From the NCBI GenBank assembly GCA_964418745.1, contig CAYQMX010000005.1:211784-275783 (forward strand): DNA of 64,000 bases. Direction: 5' to 3'. The position numbers were made by a program, and so were the translations under genes. This stretch comes from Scleromatobacter sp964418745. GTDB taxonomy: Bacteria > Pseudomonadota > Gammaproteobacteria > Burkholderiales > Burkholderiaceae_C. A model generated the notes under the pieces. That model did no database searches. It worked only from the letters and a program-made list of their open reading frames with translations, and had not been told where the DNA came from. Position 1 is the stretch's first letter. Each line of letters starts with the position of its first letter. This document shows, one piece after another, positions 44,231 through 53,508 of this stretch.

Positions 44231-47069
44231 ATTGCTCCTCCCACAGCAGGTGGTCGACCTTGTATTCGGCCGAGACGTCGAGGCCGCTGGCGGGGAAGCT
44301 GGCCGCGAAGCCGATCACCGGCTTGTCCCATCCCGCCGGCAGCGCTCCAGCCACGTCCTTCGGCGAGATCGGGTAGACCAGCAGCAGTCCCCGCGACGCG
44401 TCGCCGGACTGCTGGACCGAGCGCAGCTCGCGCAGTGCTCGGCCGTTGGGGGCGGTCGGGGGAGTGTCGCGGCCTCGGGCAGGGTCGCGCTCCCAGTGAG
44501 AGACCGCCAACGCGAGGGCCCTGTCCCAGCCAGGGCCGTCGACGTCGATCGCCTCGTCGGCCGGGTCGGTCAGCGTTCCAATCGAATAGCGCCCCTCGAC
44601 CGTGTTGGCGCCCCGACCCGGCATCGTGTCGACCTTGATGCCGTTGGCGAAGGTGTAGTCGGCTCCTGGCTTTCCCTCCGCGATCAGCGCCACCGTCCAC
44701 AGCCCGAGCTCGCCCTCGGCGTTCATCTTCTGGATGAACTCGGCAATCACCGGCCCGTTCGCTCGCTCGACGCCCGATGGGGTCGAGTAGTCGCGAAGGA
44801 AATTGACCACAGTGTCGGAAGGCACGTTCCGCCACATATGCGAACGGGGGAAGGTGTCGGGTCGCGTCGGCCGGACGCGCGTCGGCGCCGACTCGTCCGG
44901 GTCGCCGAGCTCGGCGAAGAGCTGGTCGGCCTGACCGAGATTGTGTTTGAGGGAGGCCTCGTCGTTGAGAAACGCCACGGTCTGCGCCATCACGCCGCTA
45001 TACGACAGCTTGATGGTCTTGGCCGAGCGCATCTTCATGGGCGCGGTGACGAGCAGGCTAGGATGCGACGCGACCTTGATGCCATAGCTCGATGGCTTGC
45101 CCTTGACGGCGACCATCTCGTCGAACTCCTCGCGCAGCTCCTCCGAGGCGTCGGCAATTAGCCCGAAGCTACGGATCAAATCCGGCGTCGTGTAGAGGCG
45201 GCAGAGGTCGAGGTAGCCGGGCCTGTATCCGAACCAGCGGCCCATCTGCATGAGCGTGTCATACATCTTGGTCGTGCGGATGAAGTAGCTCGTGGTCAGC
45301 CCCTCGAGCGTGAGGCCGCGCGCGAGCTTGTCGCCGCCGATGGCGATGGCTTTGAGCCCCGTGGCTTCCTTCTCGACGTAGTCGAGGGCGTCCTTTGCCG
45401 ATCCGTTGATCGTCTTGACGACGATGTCGGCCAGGGCGTCCGGCAGCGCCGCCTCGATGTCGGCCCACGGCGTCGCCACTGCCTCGCCGTCGCCTGCCGT
45501 CAGCACCCTAGAGACTTTGGCAGTCGTGGGCCCGAAGTCCGTCTCCCAAAGGTCGCGCAGCTCGGCGAGAAGGTCCTCGTGGTCGACCTTGCGCGTCAGC
45601 CGCTGCTTCATGCGCTTGACGTAGTCGTCGACTTGCAGACGGACTTCGTTCTGCACGGCGGTGAACCGGGTCACGTGCACGAGCATCGAGCAGTGCTTCG
45701 CCTTCTGCCCGCGGCAGGCTCGGGCAGCGCACGTGAGCGCAAACGACTGGATCGCCTCCCGCAACGATGCGGGCAGACTCTCCTCCCCGCCATGCTTCGG
45801 GACGTGTGTCTTGTCGTGCTTGGCCGGCATCCATCCGCCACCTTCCGCGTCGGCGTGGTCGTCGATCTCGCGCGTCAAGGGCAAACCGCCGACACGTGCC
45901 CCGCCGGGGCCGCGCAGACCGAAGACGCGCGCAGGGCCGACGTAGTTCGACGGCGCGGCCAGGTTGCGGATAAACGACCGCGGGAACAGGTCGTCGCCTT
46001 CGTCGTCGGTCTCGCCGCGCCGATGGATGAACACGTTGGCGAACGGCGTCGCGGTGTAGCCGACGTAAGCCGACTTCGCAAACGTGTTCAGGATCTTGCG
46101 GATCAGACTGTTGATGGCCTTGGGCTCGTGCTCGGGGTCGGGCACACCGTCCACGAACTCCTGCTCGCCGGTGTCCACCGACGCGTTGTCGGCTTCATCG
46201 TCGATGACAAGCAGCGGCAGCTTGTTGACGATCTTGCGGCCCTGTGCGTCGACGCCGTCAGCGACATGGTTGCTCTGCATCCATTTGAGCAGCCGGCTCA
46301 AGACGGTCTTGTTCTTCTTCACGACAAACAGCCAGGGTCGCTCCTCGGGCGAGATCGAGAAGCGCTTGGCCGCGGCTGTGTTGAAGTCGCCGTTGTCTTC
46401 GCGAGTCGTCGCGCAGTGCGGATGGATGCTCGGGTCGCGGTCCTCGAAGAACACGCCCAGCGGGTTGCCCGGGTCGCGGTTCGGCGATGTCTCGTAGCCG
46501 AGGAACGCCTCCTCGAGCCGGATCTGCGTCTGCGAGCGCAGGTTGTTGTGCATGCCCGCGAGCACGACGATGATCTTGTAGCCGGCGTCGGCGGCCTTGC
46601 AGATCAGAGCGGAGTAGCTGCTGGTCTTGCCCGACTGGACGTGGCCCACCACCAGCCCTCGGCGATCCCAACGCCCGGGCTTTGTCGGATCTTCGAGCTC
46701 GCCGAGGATGCCGTCGGTGGAGCGGTCGAGTGCGTCAACGACGTCGACCGGCAGCGAGCGTTCCAGATAGCTTTGCAGCCGTTGCCAGTAGCGCCAATTC
46801 TTCTTCTTGGCCGAGTCGAGCCAGTCGTCGTGATCGTCGGGGTCGCTCAGAGCCGCGTCGTTCGGCACGAATTGGCTGAACCTGCGCACCAGCTCCGCCA
46901 CGGCCTCGGCCTCGTCGAAGTCGTCGGGAGCGACCTTCGCGGTCATCGCGGCCAGGCGCACGGTGTCGGCGATGGCACTGGGCGAATGCTTCGTCTCGTC
47001 GGGTTCGTCGCGCAACAGGATCTGCGCGAGCGCTATGACTTTCGCCTGCCTGCCTGGGTCGAATGGCAT
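44214..47069 (-). CDS. Z1-domain ATPase
   Basis: This encodes 951 aa. Walker A is GHVQSGKTSS with Lys148, followed by SALICKAADAGYKIIVVLAG and HNNLRSQTQIRLEEAF. LLVIDDEADNAS is the DEAD-like Walker B box; YVGYTATPFANVF is motif III-like. The Z1 region is about 570-700 (AIAIGGDKLARGLTLEGLTT, QMGRWFGYRPGY). Z1 proteins are superfamily 2 helicase-like ATPases of restriction-type islands. They probably couple recognition to translocation or nuclease activation. Confidence 0.9.
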   Translation of the reverse strand: MPFDPGRQAKVIALAQILLRDEPDETKHSPSAIADTVRLAAMTAKVAPDDFDEAEAVAELVRRFSQFVPNDAALSDPDDHDDWLDSAKKKNWRYWQRLQSYLERSLPVDVVDALDRSTDGILGELEDPTKPGRWDRRGLVVGHVQSGKTSSYSALICKAADAGYKIIVVLAGMHNNLRSQTQIRLEEAFLGYETSPNRDPGNPLGVFFEDRDPSIHPHCATTREDNGDFNTAAAKRFSISPEERPWLFVVKKNKTVLSRLLKWMQSNHVADGVDAQGRKIVNKLPLLVIDDEADNASVDTGEQEFVDGVPDPEHEPKAINSLIRKILNTFAKSAYVGYTATPFANVFIHRRGETDDEGDDLFPRSFIRNLAAPSNYVGPARVFGLRGPGGARVGGLPLTREIDDHADAEGGGWMPAKHDKTHVPKHGGEESLPASLREAIQSFALTCAARACRGQKAKHCSMLVHVTRFTAVQNEVRLQVDDYVKRMKQRLTRKVDHEDLLAELRDLWETDFGPTTAKVSRVLTAGDGEAVATPWADIEAALPDALADIVVKTINGSAKDALDYVEKEATGLKAIAIGGDKLARGLTLEGLTTSYFIRTTKMYDTLMQMGRWFGYRPGYLDLCRLYTTPDLIRSFGLIADASEELREEFDEMVAVKGKPSSYGIKVASHPSLLVTAPMKMRSAKTIKLSYSGVMAQTVAFLNDEASLKHNLGQADQLFAELGDPDESAPTRVRPTRPDTFPRSHMWRNVPSDTVVNFLRDYSTPSGVERANGPVIAEFIQKMNAEGELGLWTVALIAEGKPGADYTFANGIKVDTMPGRGANTVEGRYSIGTLTDPADEAIDVDGPGWDRALALAVSHWERDPARGRDTPPTAPNGRALRELRSVQQSGDASRGLLLVYPISPKDVAGALPAGWDKPVIGFAASFPASGLDVSAEYKVDHLLWEEQYGAAE

Positions 47070-47086
47070 GTCTCTCCTCGGGTTTC

Positions 47087-48568
47087 TTATGGATCGATCC
47101 GCAGCGCGCCGACGAGCGCAGCGTAGTCCTGGAATGGTTCGGTCGCGAGGAGCTTCGCTCGGGCGCGCTCCTCGTCCATGCCTCGTCGCGTGACCATGTC
47201 CTTGAACAAAGTCTTCAAGACTTTCTGCACTTCCGCGCCGGGCTCGCCGGCGAAGCCAGTGCGCGGCGTCTCCTTATTCTCCGCCGTGTCGAGCCAGATG
47301 CGCTGCACCGGCACGGTCTCCTCGACCACTCGGATCATGGCCCGCACGAGGTCGGCTTGTCCCGCGCAGGCTTCGAGCACGGCGGCGACAGCCGGGTGCT
47401 TCTCGTCGACGCGGTAGCGCAGGCCAGCCTTGCTCTGCTCGGCGCGCCATGCGAGTTCGATGGCCTCGGCGCCTCTCGGGGCTTGAGGCTTCGCGCGATA
47501 GGCGAAGACGTTGCGCGCGCGGTCGCGCGTGTTCTCCGCCAGCTTGGTCAGCCACGGACGCAGCGAGACCGGCGGCCTGGCCGTCGATTTGCGGATGTCG
47601 ATCTTCCACGCCGCGTCGGCTGTGTTCGGGATGTCGAGACGGATGCGCGCAAGGCGATACGCCTCCTCGCGGTTCCAGGCCCGCCCCTGACCGAGGCCCA
47701 GCCAGCCACCGGCGACCAGGAGGCGCTCGTTGCGATAGACATAGAAGCCCTGTTGGGCGGCCCAGCCCGCCGGTCCGCCGTGAAGCTCGAACTCGGCTTC
47801 CGTCAGCCTGTCTCTGTGGGGGAGGACGTGGCAACGCACGGCGACCACGCCCGCGTCGGTGTCACGCTTGGCCAACGGCGACTCCCAGGACGTCCCGGAC
47901 ATGAAGGGATCCCAAGGGGCCACGGGGCGACCGTTGATTGAGATTCGCAGCTTCGGGCGCGGCCCCTCGATCAGGCGATGGAAGACCATCGCGAGGTGGC
48001 GCTCGACGTCGTCGGCGAGATCGAGGAAATGATCCGGCGAAAACGCCTTGGTCACGATCCGATCCATCGCCTCCCACAGCACGAGCGTGCCCGCGGCGCG
48101 GCCGGCCGGAAGCGCCGCGAATGCCTCCGAGCCATCGGCCGGACCTTCGAACAGTAGCCAGCCGCCGCCGGGATCCTTGGCGAGTTCGTCGAGATCCCAA
48201 CGCAGGCAGGACATGGCGCCGCCCTTGAGCGACGAGACCGTCAGCCTCCGACATTGCGAGAACGACGCAGTCTTCAAGCCCATGCCGAATCGGCCGAGAT
48301 CGTCCGCAGCGCGATCGTCGAGCGGACTCTTGTCGCCCAGCGTCATCGCGCTTTCGAGCTCGGCGTCGTCCATGCCGCGGCCGTCGTCGAGGATGCTGGC
48401 GCGGCTGAGCGCGCCGTCCCAAGCGAAATGAACCTCGACGTTCTTCGCGCCGGCGGCGACGCTGTTGTCGATGACGTCCGCGATCGCCGCGCCCGTCGAA
48501 TAGCCGAGCCCGCGCAAGGCTTCGAGCATGGCGCCTGCCCTTGGCGGCGCCTCCCGCGTCGAACTCAT
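47087..48568 (-). CDS. MORC-like GHKL ATPase
   Basis: This encodes 493 aa. The Bergerat fold is complete: N box around ADVIDNSVAAGA (residues 30-41), G1 box LDDGRGM (60-66) and G2 box GRFGMGLKTASFSQ (92-105). This is the HSP90/MutL/MORC type. Prokaryotic MORC-like ATPases were predicted as restriction-system components from genome context by Iyer, Abhiman and Aravind (2008). ATP-driven clamp closing on DNA would be the expected role. Start overlaps the sigma-gene stop by four bases; 17 bases separate it from the Z1 gene. Confidence 0.88.
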   Translation of the reverse strand: MSSTREAPPRAGAMLEALRGLGYSTGAAIADVIDNSVAAGAKNVEVHFAWDGALSRASILDDGRGMDDAELESAMTLGDKSPLDDRAADDLGRFGMGLKTASFSQCRRLTVSSLKGGAMSCLRWDLDELAKDPGGGWLLFEGPADGSEAFAALPAGRAAGTLVLWEAMDRIVTKAFSPDHFLDLADDVERHLAMVFHRLIEGPRPKLRISINGRPVAPWDPFMSGTSWESPLAKRDTDAGVVAVRCHVLPHRDRLTEAEFELHGGPAGWAAQQGFYVYRNERLLVAGGWLGLGQGRAWNREEAYRLARIRLDIPNTADAAWKIDIRKSTARPPVSLRPWLTKLAENTRDRARNVFAYRAKPQAPRGAEAIELAWRAEQSKAGLRYRVDEKHPAVAAVLEACAGQADLVRAMIRVVEETVPVQRIWLDTAENKETPRTGFAGEPGAEVQKVLKTLFKDMVTRRGMDEERARAKLLATEPFQDYAALVGALRIDP

Positions 48569-51306
48569 CTCCGATATCCTTTCCCGGGCTCGCGGACGAA
48601 GCCCATTTGCAGCATGTCGCGCACCAGCTTGCGACGGTGCCGATCCGTCTGCAGGAATTCCGCCACGAAGACGCGCGCGCGACTGTCTTCGAACCCGACT
48701 TCCACGTCGAGCCCGAGCTCGCGAGCCGCTTCGAAGATGCCGCGCATGGAGGGCTCGAGCGCGTCCGGGTCGGCCGGGTCGCCGCTCGCGGCGACCTCCT
48801 TTGGAGCTTGCTCTGTCTTCGATCTGCCTGCCGCATCGGACAATATGGGCGCGGCCTCGCCGCCTTCGCTCTGGTCGCCCTCGTCACCGTCTTCCTCACT
48901 GTCGCCTGGCGCAACGGATGTCCGATTGGGAGGCGGCCGGCCTGTCGCGATCGCGAGCTCTTCGCGCGAGCGGACGGACGCAAGGGTTCGCATGGCCTTC
49001 GCCTCGATTTGGCGGACCCGCTCGCGAGTGACCTCGAATGCGAGGCCGACCTGTTCGAGGGTGAGCGCTTCGTTGACGCCGATTCCCGTGCGCATGCGTA
49101 CGACCAACTCCGACCTGCGTTTGAGTGTCGAGATCTTCTCGGACACCAGTCGTTCGATCTGCTGGTCCGCGAGCGCGTCCATAGGATCCGCTTCCGCATC
49201 CAAATCGAAGGCCCCAAGCGCCTCGGCATCTTCGATCGACAAAGGCTCCGACGCTGGGCGCGCAAGCGTGTGCAGCTTCGGCGCTGAGACGCCCAGCAGC
49301 CCCGCGCGCTCGGCGTCGGTCGGCTCGCGGCCGTTCGCGCGCTCGAAAGCCTCCACCAGGCTGCGCAGCTTGGACGTCTTCTCATGGACGTGCACTGGTA
49401 GGCGGATCAGGAATGCCGTGTCCGCGACGGAGCGACTGATCTGCTGCTTGATCCACCACATGGCCATCGTGGAGAACTTGAATCCTCTGCGCCAATCGAA
49501 GCGATCGACGGCCTTGAGCAGGCCGATGTTGCCCTCCTGGATCAAATCGTCGAGGGGGACGCCGGTGTAGACGTAGCGCTTAGCGGCCGCATAGACCAGG
49601 CGGAGGTTGGCGCGCGTCATCTCGTCACGCCTCGCGATCAAGTCGGAAATCGCGGCGCGGTAGGCGGTGGCTTCGGCGCCGTGATCGTCGGAAGCAAAAT
49701 CTGCCAGCTTGGCGAGGAAGGGCCTGCGAAACCGAAGCGCTCCGAGCCGTTCGCGGATCCGATCGCCGCGTCCCGGACCACCCGCAGGCGCCTCCGCAAT
49801 GTCGCGGATGGCCGCAAACGCCTCCAAAGCGTCGGCTATCGATCCCATGGGCTCGGCAACGAACGCCGCTGCCTCGTCGTCCTCGTCCTCGTCCTCTGCC
49901 GATGTCGCGACGGGCTGCTCGTTCGATTCGCCAACGTCCGGCTCCGCTTCGGCCTCCTCGCGCATGGTCGCGACGATCGACCCAAGCGCGGCAGGACTCG
50001 CCGCTGCTCCGGCGGCCGAGTCGAGCAGCGCGCGCAGGCCGGCAGGCCAGAAAGCCAGGGCGTCGAGCGCGCGCTCGATCGCTGCCTCCATTGCCTTCGC
50101 AAGGGCGGCCTCGCGTTCCGCTTTGAGCAACGGCCTGTTGCCGACCGACCGCAGATAGATCCGCAGCGGATCATTGCGGCCCGACCGCAGGTCTTCGAAA
50201 AATGCCAGCGCCTCGTCGACCTCCTGTCCTTCCGCAACGGATTCGATCGGATCGACGAAGACCTCGAAGGAATCGTCGCCGACCTGGTGGGCCAAGCGAT
50301 CGTCCGCGGCGGCCCCCAGCTCGCCGAGCATGACCAGGAGCTGCTGCTCCGCGACGAGGTCGCGCATCTCCGCGTCGCCGCGTTCGGAGAGCAAGTCTTC
50401 GATCGAGAGGCGCGGGACGCTCCCTTCGCGCAGTGCCAGGAGCGCGAGCCGCCTGATCCCCGACTGGAAATCCGCATCATCGGCGCGTGGAAGGGGCTTC
50501 GAAAATTCAGGCAGGTCGACCTTTAAATCGTCCCACGCGGCGCTGTCGTCGATCGGCGCGTGCTCGACAATGCGTCGCTGCCGGAGCGCTTCGATCTGGA
50601 CGAGGTCTGGTCTGTTCGCCGGCGGCGTTGTCGTCTCCACCGCCTCCCAGTCGCCGAAGAGGTCCTCGAGGCGCTCCTCCGGCGCATCCGCCACGTCCCA
50701 TGGGGCCCTGCTGTCGATCGCTTGGTGTCGGCCGATGCGTCGCTGGCGAAGCGTCTCCATGCGCGCGAACTCCGGCGCGTCCGGCGGAGCTTGCGCGGGC
50801 TCAGCCGGCTCCCAGTCTCCAAAGATGGCTTCGAAGGGTTCGTCCTCTTCGAGGCTGGACGCTATGCGCCCGGCGGCGACTTCACTCGCTCCTTCCCGAG
50901 CGCCGCCAGGCATCGACGCGATCTGGGCAAGGCGGCCAATCGGCTCGATCGAGATGGAAGCTCCGGCGTCGATCGTCGGCGCGATGGCCCCCTGTGGAAC
51001 CCATCGCGCTATCGCGTCGGCAGCAGCAAGCGCTCCGGCAGCGCGCGCGATCGTCAGCGCGTCCCGGCCTCCGGCATCGAGGGCCGACGCGTCGACTCCC
51101 GCCTCCAGGAGCAACGTGCATATTTTCGCGCGGTCGCGCGACGCGGCGACCATCAACGGCGTGAGGCCGCGCTTGTCGGTCCATTCCAGGTAGTCGCCGC
51201 GCGCGATGTGCAGGCGCACCTCGGCTTCCGCGCCGGCCGCGGCCGCCATCCACAGCAGCCGATTGACCGGCTGCGGCGACGGCGTCGCGTCCAGCATCGC
51301 AATCAT
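48565..51306 (-). CDS. Ankyrin-repeat sigma70-family factor
   Basis: This encodes 913 aa. Two to three ankyrin repeats occupy about residues 14-95 (KRGLTPLMVAASRDRAKICT, LLLEAGVDASALDAGGRDAL). An acidic region of about 270 residues follows. Sigma70 parts then come in order: region 1.2 near 370 (NDPLRIYLRSVGNRPLL), region 2 at about 560-625 (LIQEGNIGLLKAVDRFDWRR, FKFSTMAMWWIKQQISRS), region 3, and region 4 at about 715-770 (LTLEQVGLAFEVTRERVRQI). A 140-residue tail shows a possible winged-helix-like region. It is translationally coupled to the MORC-like gene downstream and to a 40-aa ORF upstream. Function could be expression control of the island, or RNA-polymerase sensing; inferred. Confidence 0.82.
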   Translation of the reverse strand: MIAMLDATPSPQPVNRLLWMAAAAGAEAEVRLHIARGDYLEWTDKRGLTPLMVAASRDRAKICTLLLEAGVDASALDAGGRDALTIARAAGALAAADAIARWVPQGAIAPTIDAGASISIEPIGRLAQIASMPGGAREGASEVAAGRIASSLEEDEPFEAIFGDWEPAEPAQAPPDAPEFARMETLRQRRIGRHQAIDSRAPWDVADAPEERLEDLFGDWEAVETTTPPANRPDLVQIEALRQRRIVEHAPIDDSAAWDDLKVDLPEFSKPLPRADDADFQSGIRRLALLALREGSVPRLSIEDLLSERGDAEMRDLVAEQQLLVMLGELGAAADDRLAHQVGDDSFEVFVDPIESVAEGQEVDEALAFFEDLRSGRNDPLRIYLRSVGNRPLLKAEREAALAKAMEAAIERALDALAFWPAGLRALLDSAAGAAASPAALGSIVATMREEAEAEPDVGESNEQPVATSAEDEDEDDEAAAFVAEPMGSIADALEAFAAIRDIAEAPAGGPGRGDRIRERLGALRFRRPFLAKLADFASDDHGAEATAYRAAISDLIARRDEMTRANLRLVYAAAKRYVYTGVPLDDLIQEGNIGLLKAVDRFDWRRGFKFSTMAMWWIKQQISRSVADTAFLIRLPVHVHEKTSKLRSLVEAFERANGREPTDAERAGLLGVSAPKLHTLARPASEPLSIEDAEALGAFDLDAEADPMDALADQQIERLVSEKISTLKRRSELVVRMRTGIGVNEALTLEQVGLAFEVTRERVRQIEAKAMRTLASVRSREELAIATGRPPPNRTSVAPGDSEEDGDEGDQSEGGEAAPILSDAAGRSKTEQAPKEVAASGDPADPDALEPSMRGIFEAARELGLDVEVGFEDSRARVFVAEFLQTDRHRRKLVRDMLQMGFVREPGKGYRR

Positions 51307-51425
51307 TCGCGGCGACGCAGGCCGCGCGATGCGGCGTGCATGCGCAAGCGCGCACTCGGCAATTCCTCCTTCGCCAGGTTCGGCTGCGTCGTCGCGCCGT
51401 CCCGTGGTTTGCTTCCCTTGGCCAT
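51303..51425 (-). CDS. 40-aa leader protein of the sigma-MORC-Z1 operon
   Basis: A 40-codon frame starts at ATG 51425 with AGAGG about six bases upstream and begins MAKGSKPRDG. The peptide is basic, with LAKEELPSARLRMHAASRG in the middle. Its TGA stop (51303-51305) overlaps the ATG of the sigma gene (51304-51306) as ATGA, so it is translationally coupled. It may be a small protein or simply a leader ensuring coupled translation. Confidence 0.5.
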   Translation of the reverse strand: MAKGSKPRDGATTQPNLAKEELPSARLRMHAASRGLRRRE

Positions 51426-52320
51426 GTGGCCTCTTTTCAAAAGGATGGACAAATTCTACAGATCGTCCGGTGCTCTATGGCGTGCCGCCTACCGAAGGCG
51501 GCCGTTTGTGAGAAATGGGTCTCGGGTCCGGCTGAAGGGGATCGTGCCCCGCCCCAAGCGCATGAGGTGAGCCACTGGGACGCCGATGCCAAGGGAGGCT
51601 CGGGCGGCCTCTTGCTGCTCTATAACGGATTCCGCGCTCGGAATCCGACATGCACTATGCAAACTCGGCGCGAACCTTCATCTCGTGCCACTACGTAGGA
51701 GTCAATTGGGCTGTCTGCCTCCGGCGGCCCGGCCTTCACCCCTACCACTGAGCGGCGTGGAATTTCAACGCCTTTCGGTGCAGAGGCTGCCGTCGGCGGA
51801 GCACATCGGCGCTTTGTGGCAGATCCAGTAGCATGGTGGCCTCTGCGACTGCGTCGAAGACGGTCGCGTTCTTGATATGGCAGTGCACCACAGCTCGAAA
51901 ATGCCACTGGAGTGGCAGCAATTGATCGTGGCGTCCTCCAGGTCTTTACCGACGCGAGCGCTCTCAGTGTTAAGAGGGTACAGGGATTCGGCGTGCCGGT
52001 AACGCCGTCGGCTTTACCAGACTGAAACGGAAGTTCAGCTCAGTGAGGCCAACGATGGCTCCCGCTGCTAGTAGTCCTCGCGACGTTCGACACCAAGTCC
52101 GGCTTTTTAATGCAGGACAGCGGAGAGTGCGCTGGAGCGGATTCTTGCAACGGCCGCTCTTGGCGAGCTGTGGCCGTGGGTCGCGCTCGATGGGTGCATC
52201 CGGCGGGCGCTGCCGACGCTGGGGAGCTGAACATCTGCTAGCTCGTCGAATGTCCGTTCAAGGGCGTCTCGGATTACCATGCCGGCACTTTGCACTTCTG
52301 CGGCCACGGGCCGGACACCT
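51426..52320. other. Divergent spacer, no supported gene
   Basis: About 900 bases between the leftward sigma operon and rightward ptuA. Short open frames are present but none is convincing. I searched the left part for a reverse transcriptase, which would indicate an Ec78-type retron, and found none. GC content falls toward the right end. Promoters for both operons must lie here. Confidence 0.35.
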
Positions 52321-53508
52321 ATGAAAATTCAGACTCTCGCGGTCAAAGACGTCGCGGGCATTAAGAATCTGCACCTCCGCTTCGACGAGCGGATGAACAT
52401 CCTTTGCGGACCCAACGGAATAGGTAAGACCACTGTTCTCGAATGCTGCGCTCATTCGTTTTCAGCTGGTGCCACCTCTGTTCTAAAGAGTCGAGCTCGC
52501 GTGGAAGAAGGGGCCGACCTAAAAGGGATGATCGAAACGGGCCTGAAGGATGGCGAGACGCCATCGGTAGTCAGGCTTCAGGTGAACTGCCACGAGCCTT
52601 TGCGTCAATCCGAGCCTTTCGGCAATCATGAGAAGGCCGGATACATCCTTTCTCTCAAGACTGGGCGGCTATTCAGTTACCAAGCGCTTGATGCCGTAAA
52701 GAAGGATACGGAAAAGAGTAGCCACGACCTCATCGAAAACGTCAAGAACGGCATCTCGTCGAATGACATCAAGAGCTGGTTTGTCAACCGCGATCTTTAC
52801 TCCACCAAAGACAAGGCAATGTCAGCAGAACAGCTCGCGAACTTCGAGCTGGCAAAGCGTTGCTTCTCAAAATTGAATGAGGCATTCACGTTCTCTCACG
52901 TTGACGCAGGCTCTCTAGACATCTTCGTCAAAACACCAGGTGGATTGATCGTTCACGAGTACCTTTCGTCAGGATTCAAGTCATGTTTGGTGATGCTCCT
53001 TGGGATCATCAAGGAATTGGAGCTTCGTTTCAAACACACTAAGGTGGAGGAAATCGAGGCCATTGTATTGATCGATGAAATCGAACTTCACCTTCATCCG
53101 GATTGGCAGGGAAAAATCGCCGGTGTCTTGACCGAGGTTTTTCCGAAAATTCAATTCATTGTTACGACTCACAGTGCACACGTAATTCAGAGCGCCGAGC
53201 GTAGCCAAATCATCGCGTTGGAGTCGAAGGACGGATTTGTCTCACCAAGGGAATTGCCGGAGACTCCGCATGGCTTCAAAGGCTGGACGGTCGATGAGGT
53301 GCTCACCGATGTTATGGGGATGGGCGACACGCGAACCGACTTCTTCAACAGTCGCATGAGCGCTTTTGAAAGAGCAGTTGACGCAGACAACATCGAGGGT
53401 GCAACAGCCGCCTTCAATGAGCTTGATCCCGCCCTACATCCGCGCAATCCGTTGCGCAAGATATTGAAGCTTCAGCTCGCCGGTGTTGGGGTTAGCCACG
53501 ATGATTAA
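52321..53508 (+). CDS. ptuA: Septu-like AAA/ABC-type ATPase (PtuA)
   Basis: This encodes 395 aa. The N-terminal FDERMNILCGPNGIGKTTVL contains Walker A (residues 30-38). LSSGFKSCLVMLLGII resembles the ABC signature region. Walker B is VLIDEIELHLHPDWQ, followed by FIVTTHSAHVIQS. This is the OLD/RecF-like ATPase form used by PtuA. The next gene overlaps by eight bases and encodes an HNH nuclease, the defining partner. Base composition is clearly lower in GC than the neighbouring island. It would gate the nuclease, with ATP or nucleotide depletion as trigger in the known system. Confidence 0.82.
   Translation: MKIQTLAVKDVAGIKNLHLRFDERMNILCGPNGIGKTTVLECCAHSFSAGATSVLKSRARVEEGADLKGMIETGLKDGETPSVVRLQVNCHEPLRQSEPFGNHEKAGYILSLKTGRLFSYQALDAVKKDTEKSSHDLIENVKNGISSNDIKSWFVNRDLYSTKDKAMSAEQLANFELAKRCFSKLNEAFTFSHVDAGSLDIFVKTPGGLIVHEYLSSGFKSCLVMLLGIIKELELRFKHTKVEEIEAIVLIDEIELHLHPDWQGKIAGVLTEVFPKIQFIVTTHSAHVIQSAERSQIIALESKDGFVSPRELPETPHGFKGWTVDEVLTDVMGMGDTRTDFFNSRMSAFERAVDADNIEGATAAFNELDPALHPRNPLRKILKLQLAGVGVSHDD

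Noticed and set aside
41140..47126. Long plus-strand frames across the AIPR/Z1 operon
   Set aside because: They are shadows of high-GC minus-strand genes with clear domains; their translations are Arg/Val/Leu-rich without family features.
51426..52320. Possible retron upstream of the PtuAB-like genes
   Set aside because: No reverse transcriptase motif (such as YADD) was found in any frame here, so the pair is called stand-alone Septu.
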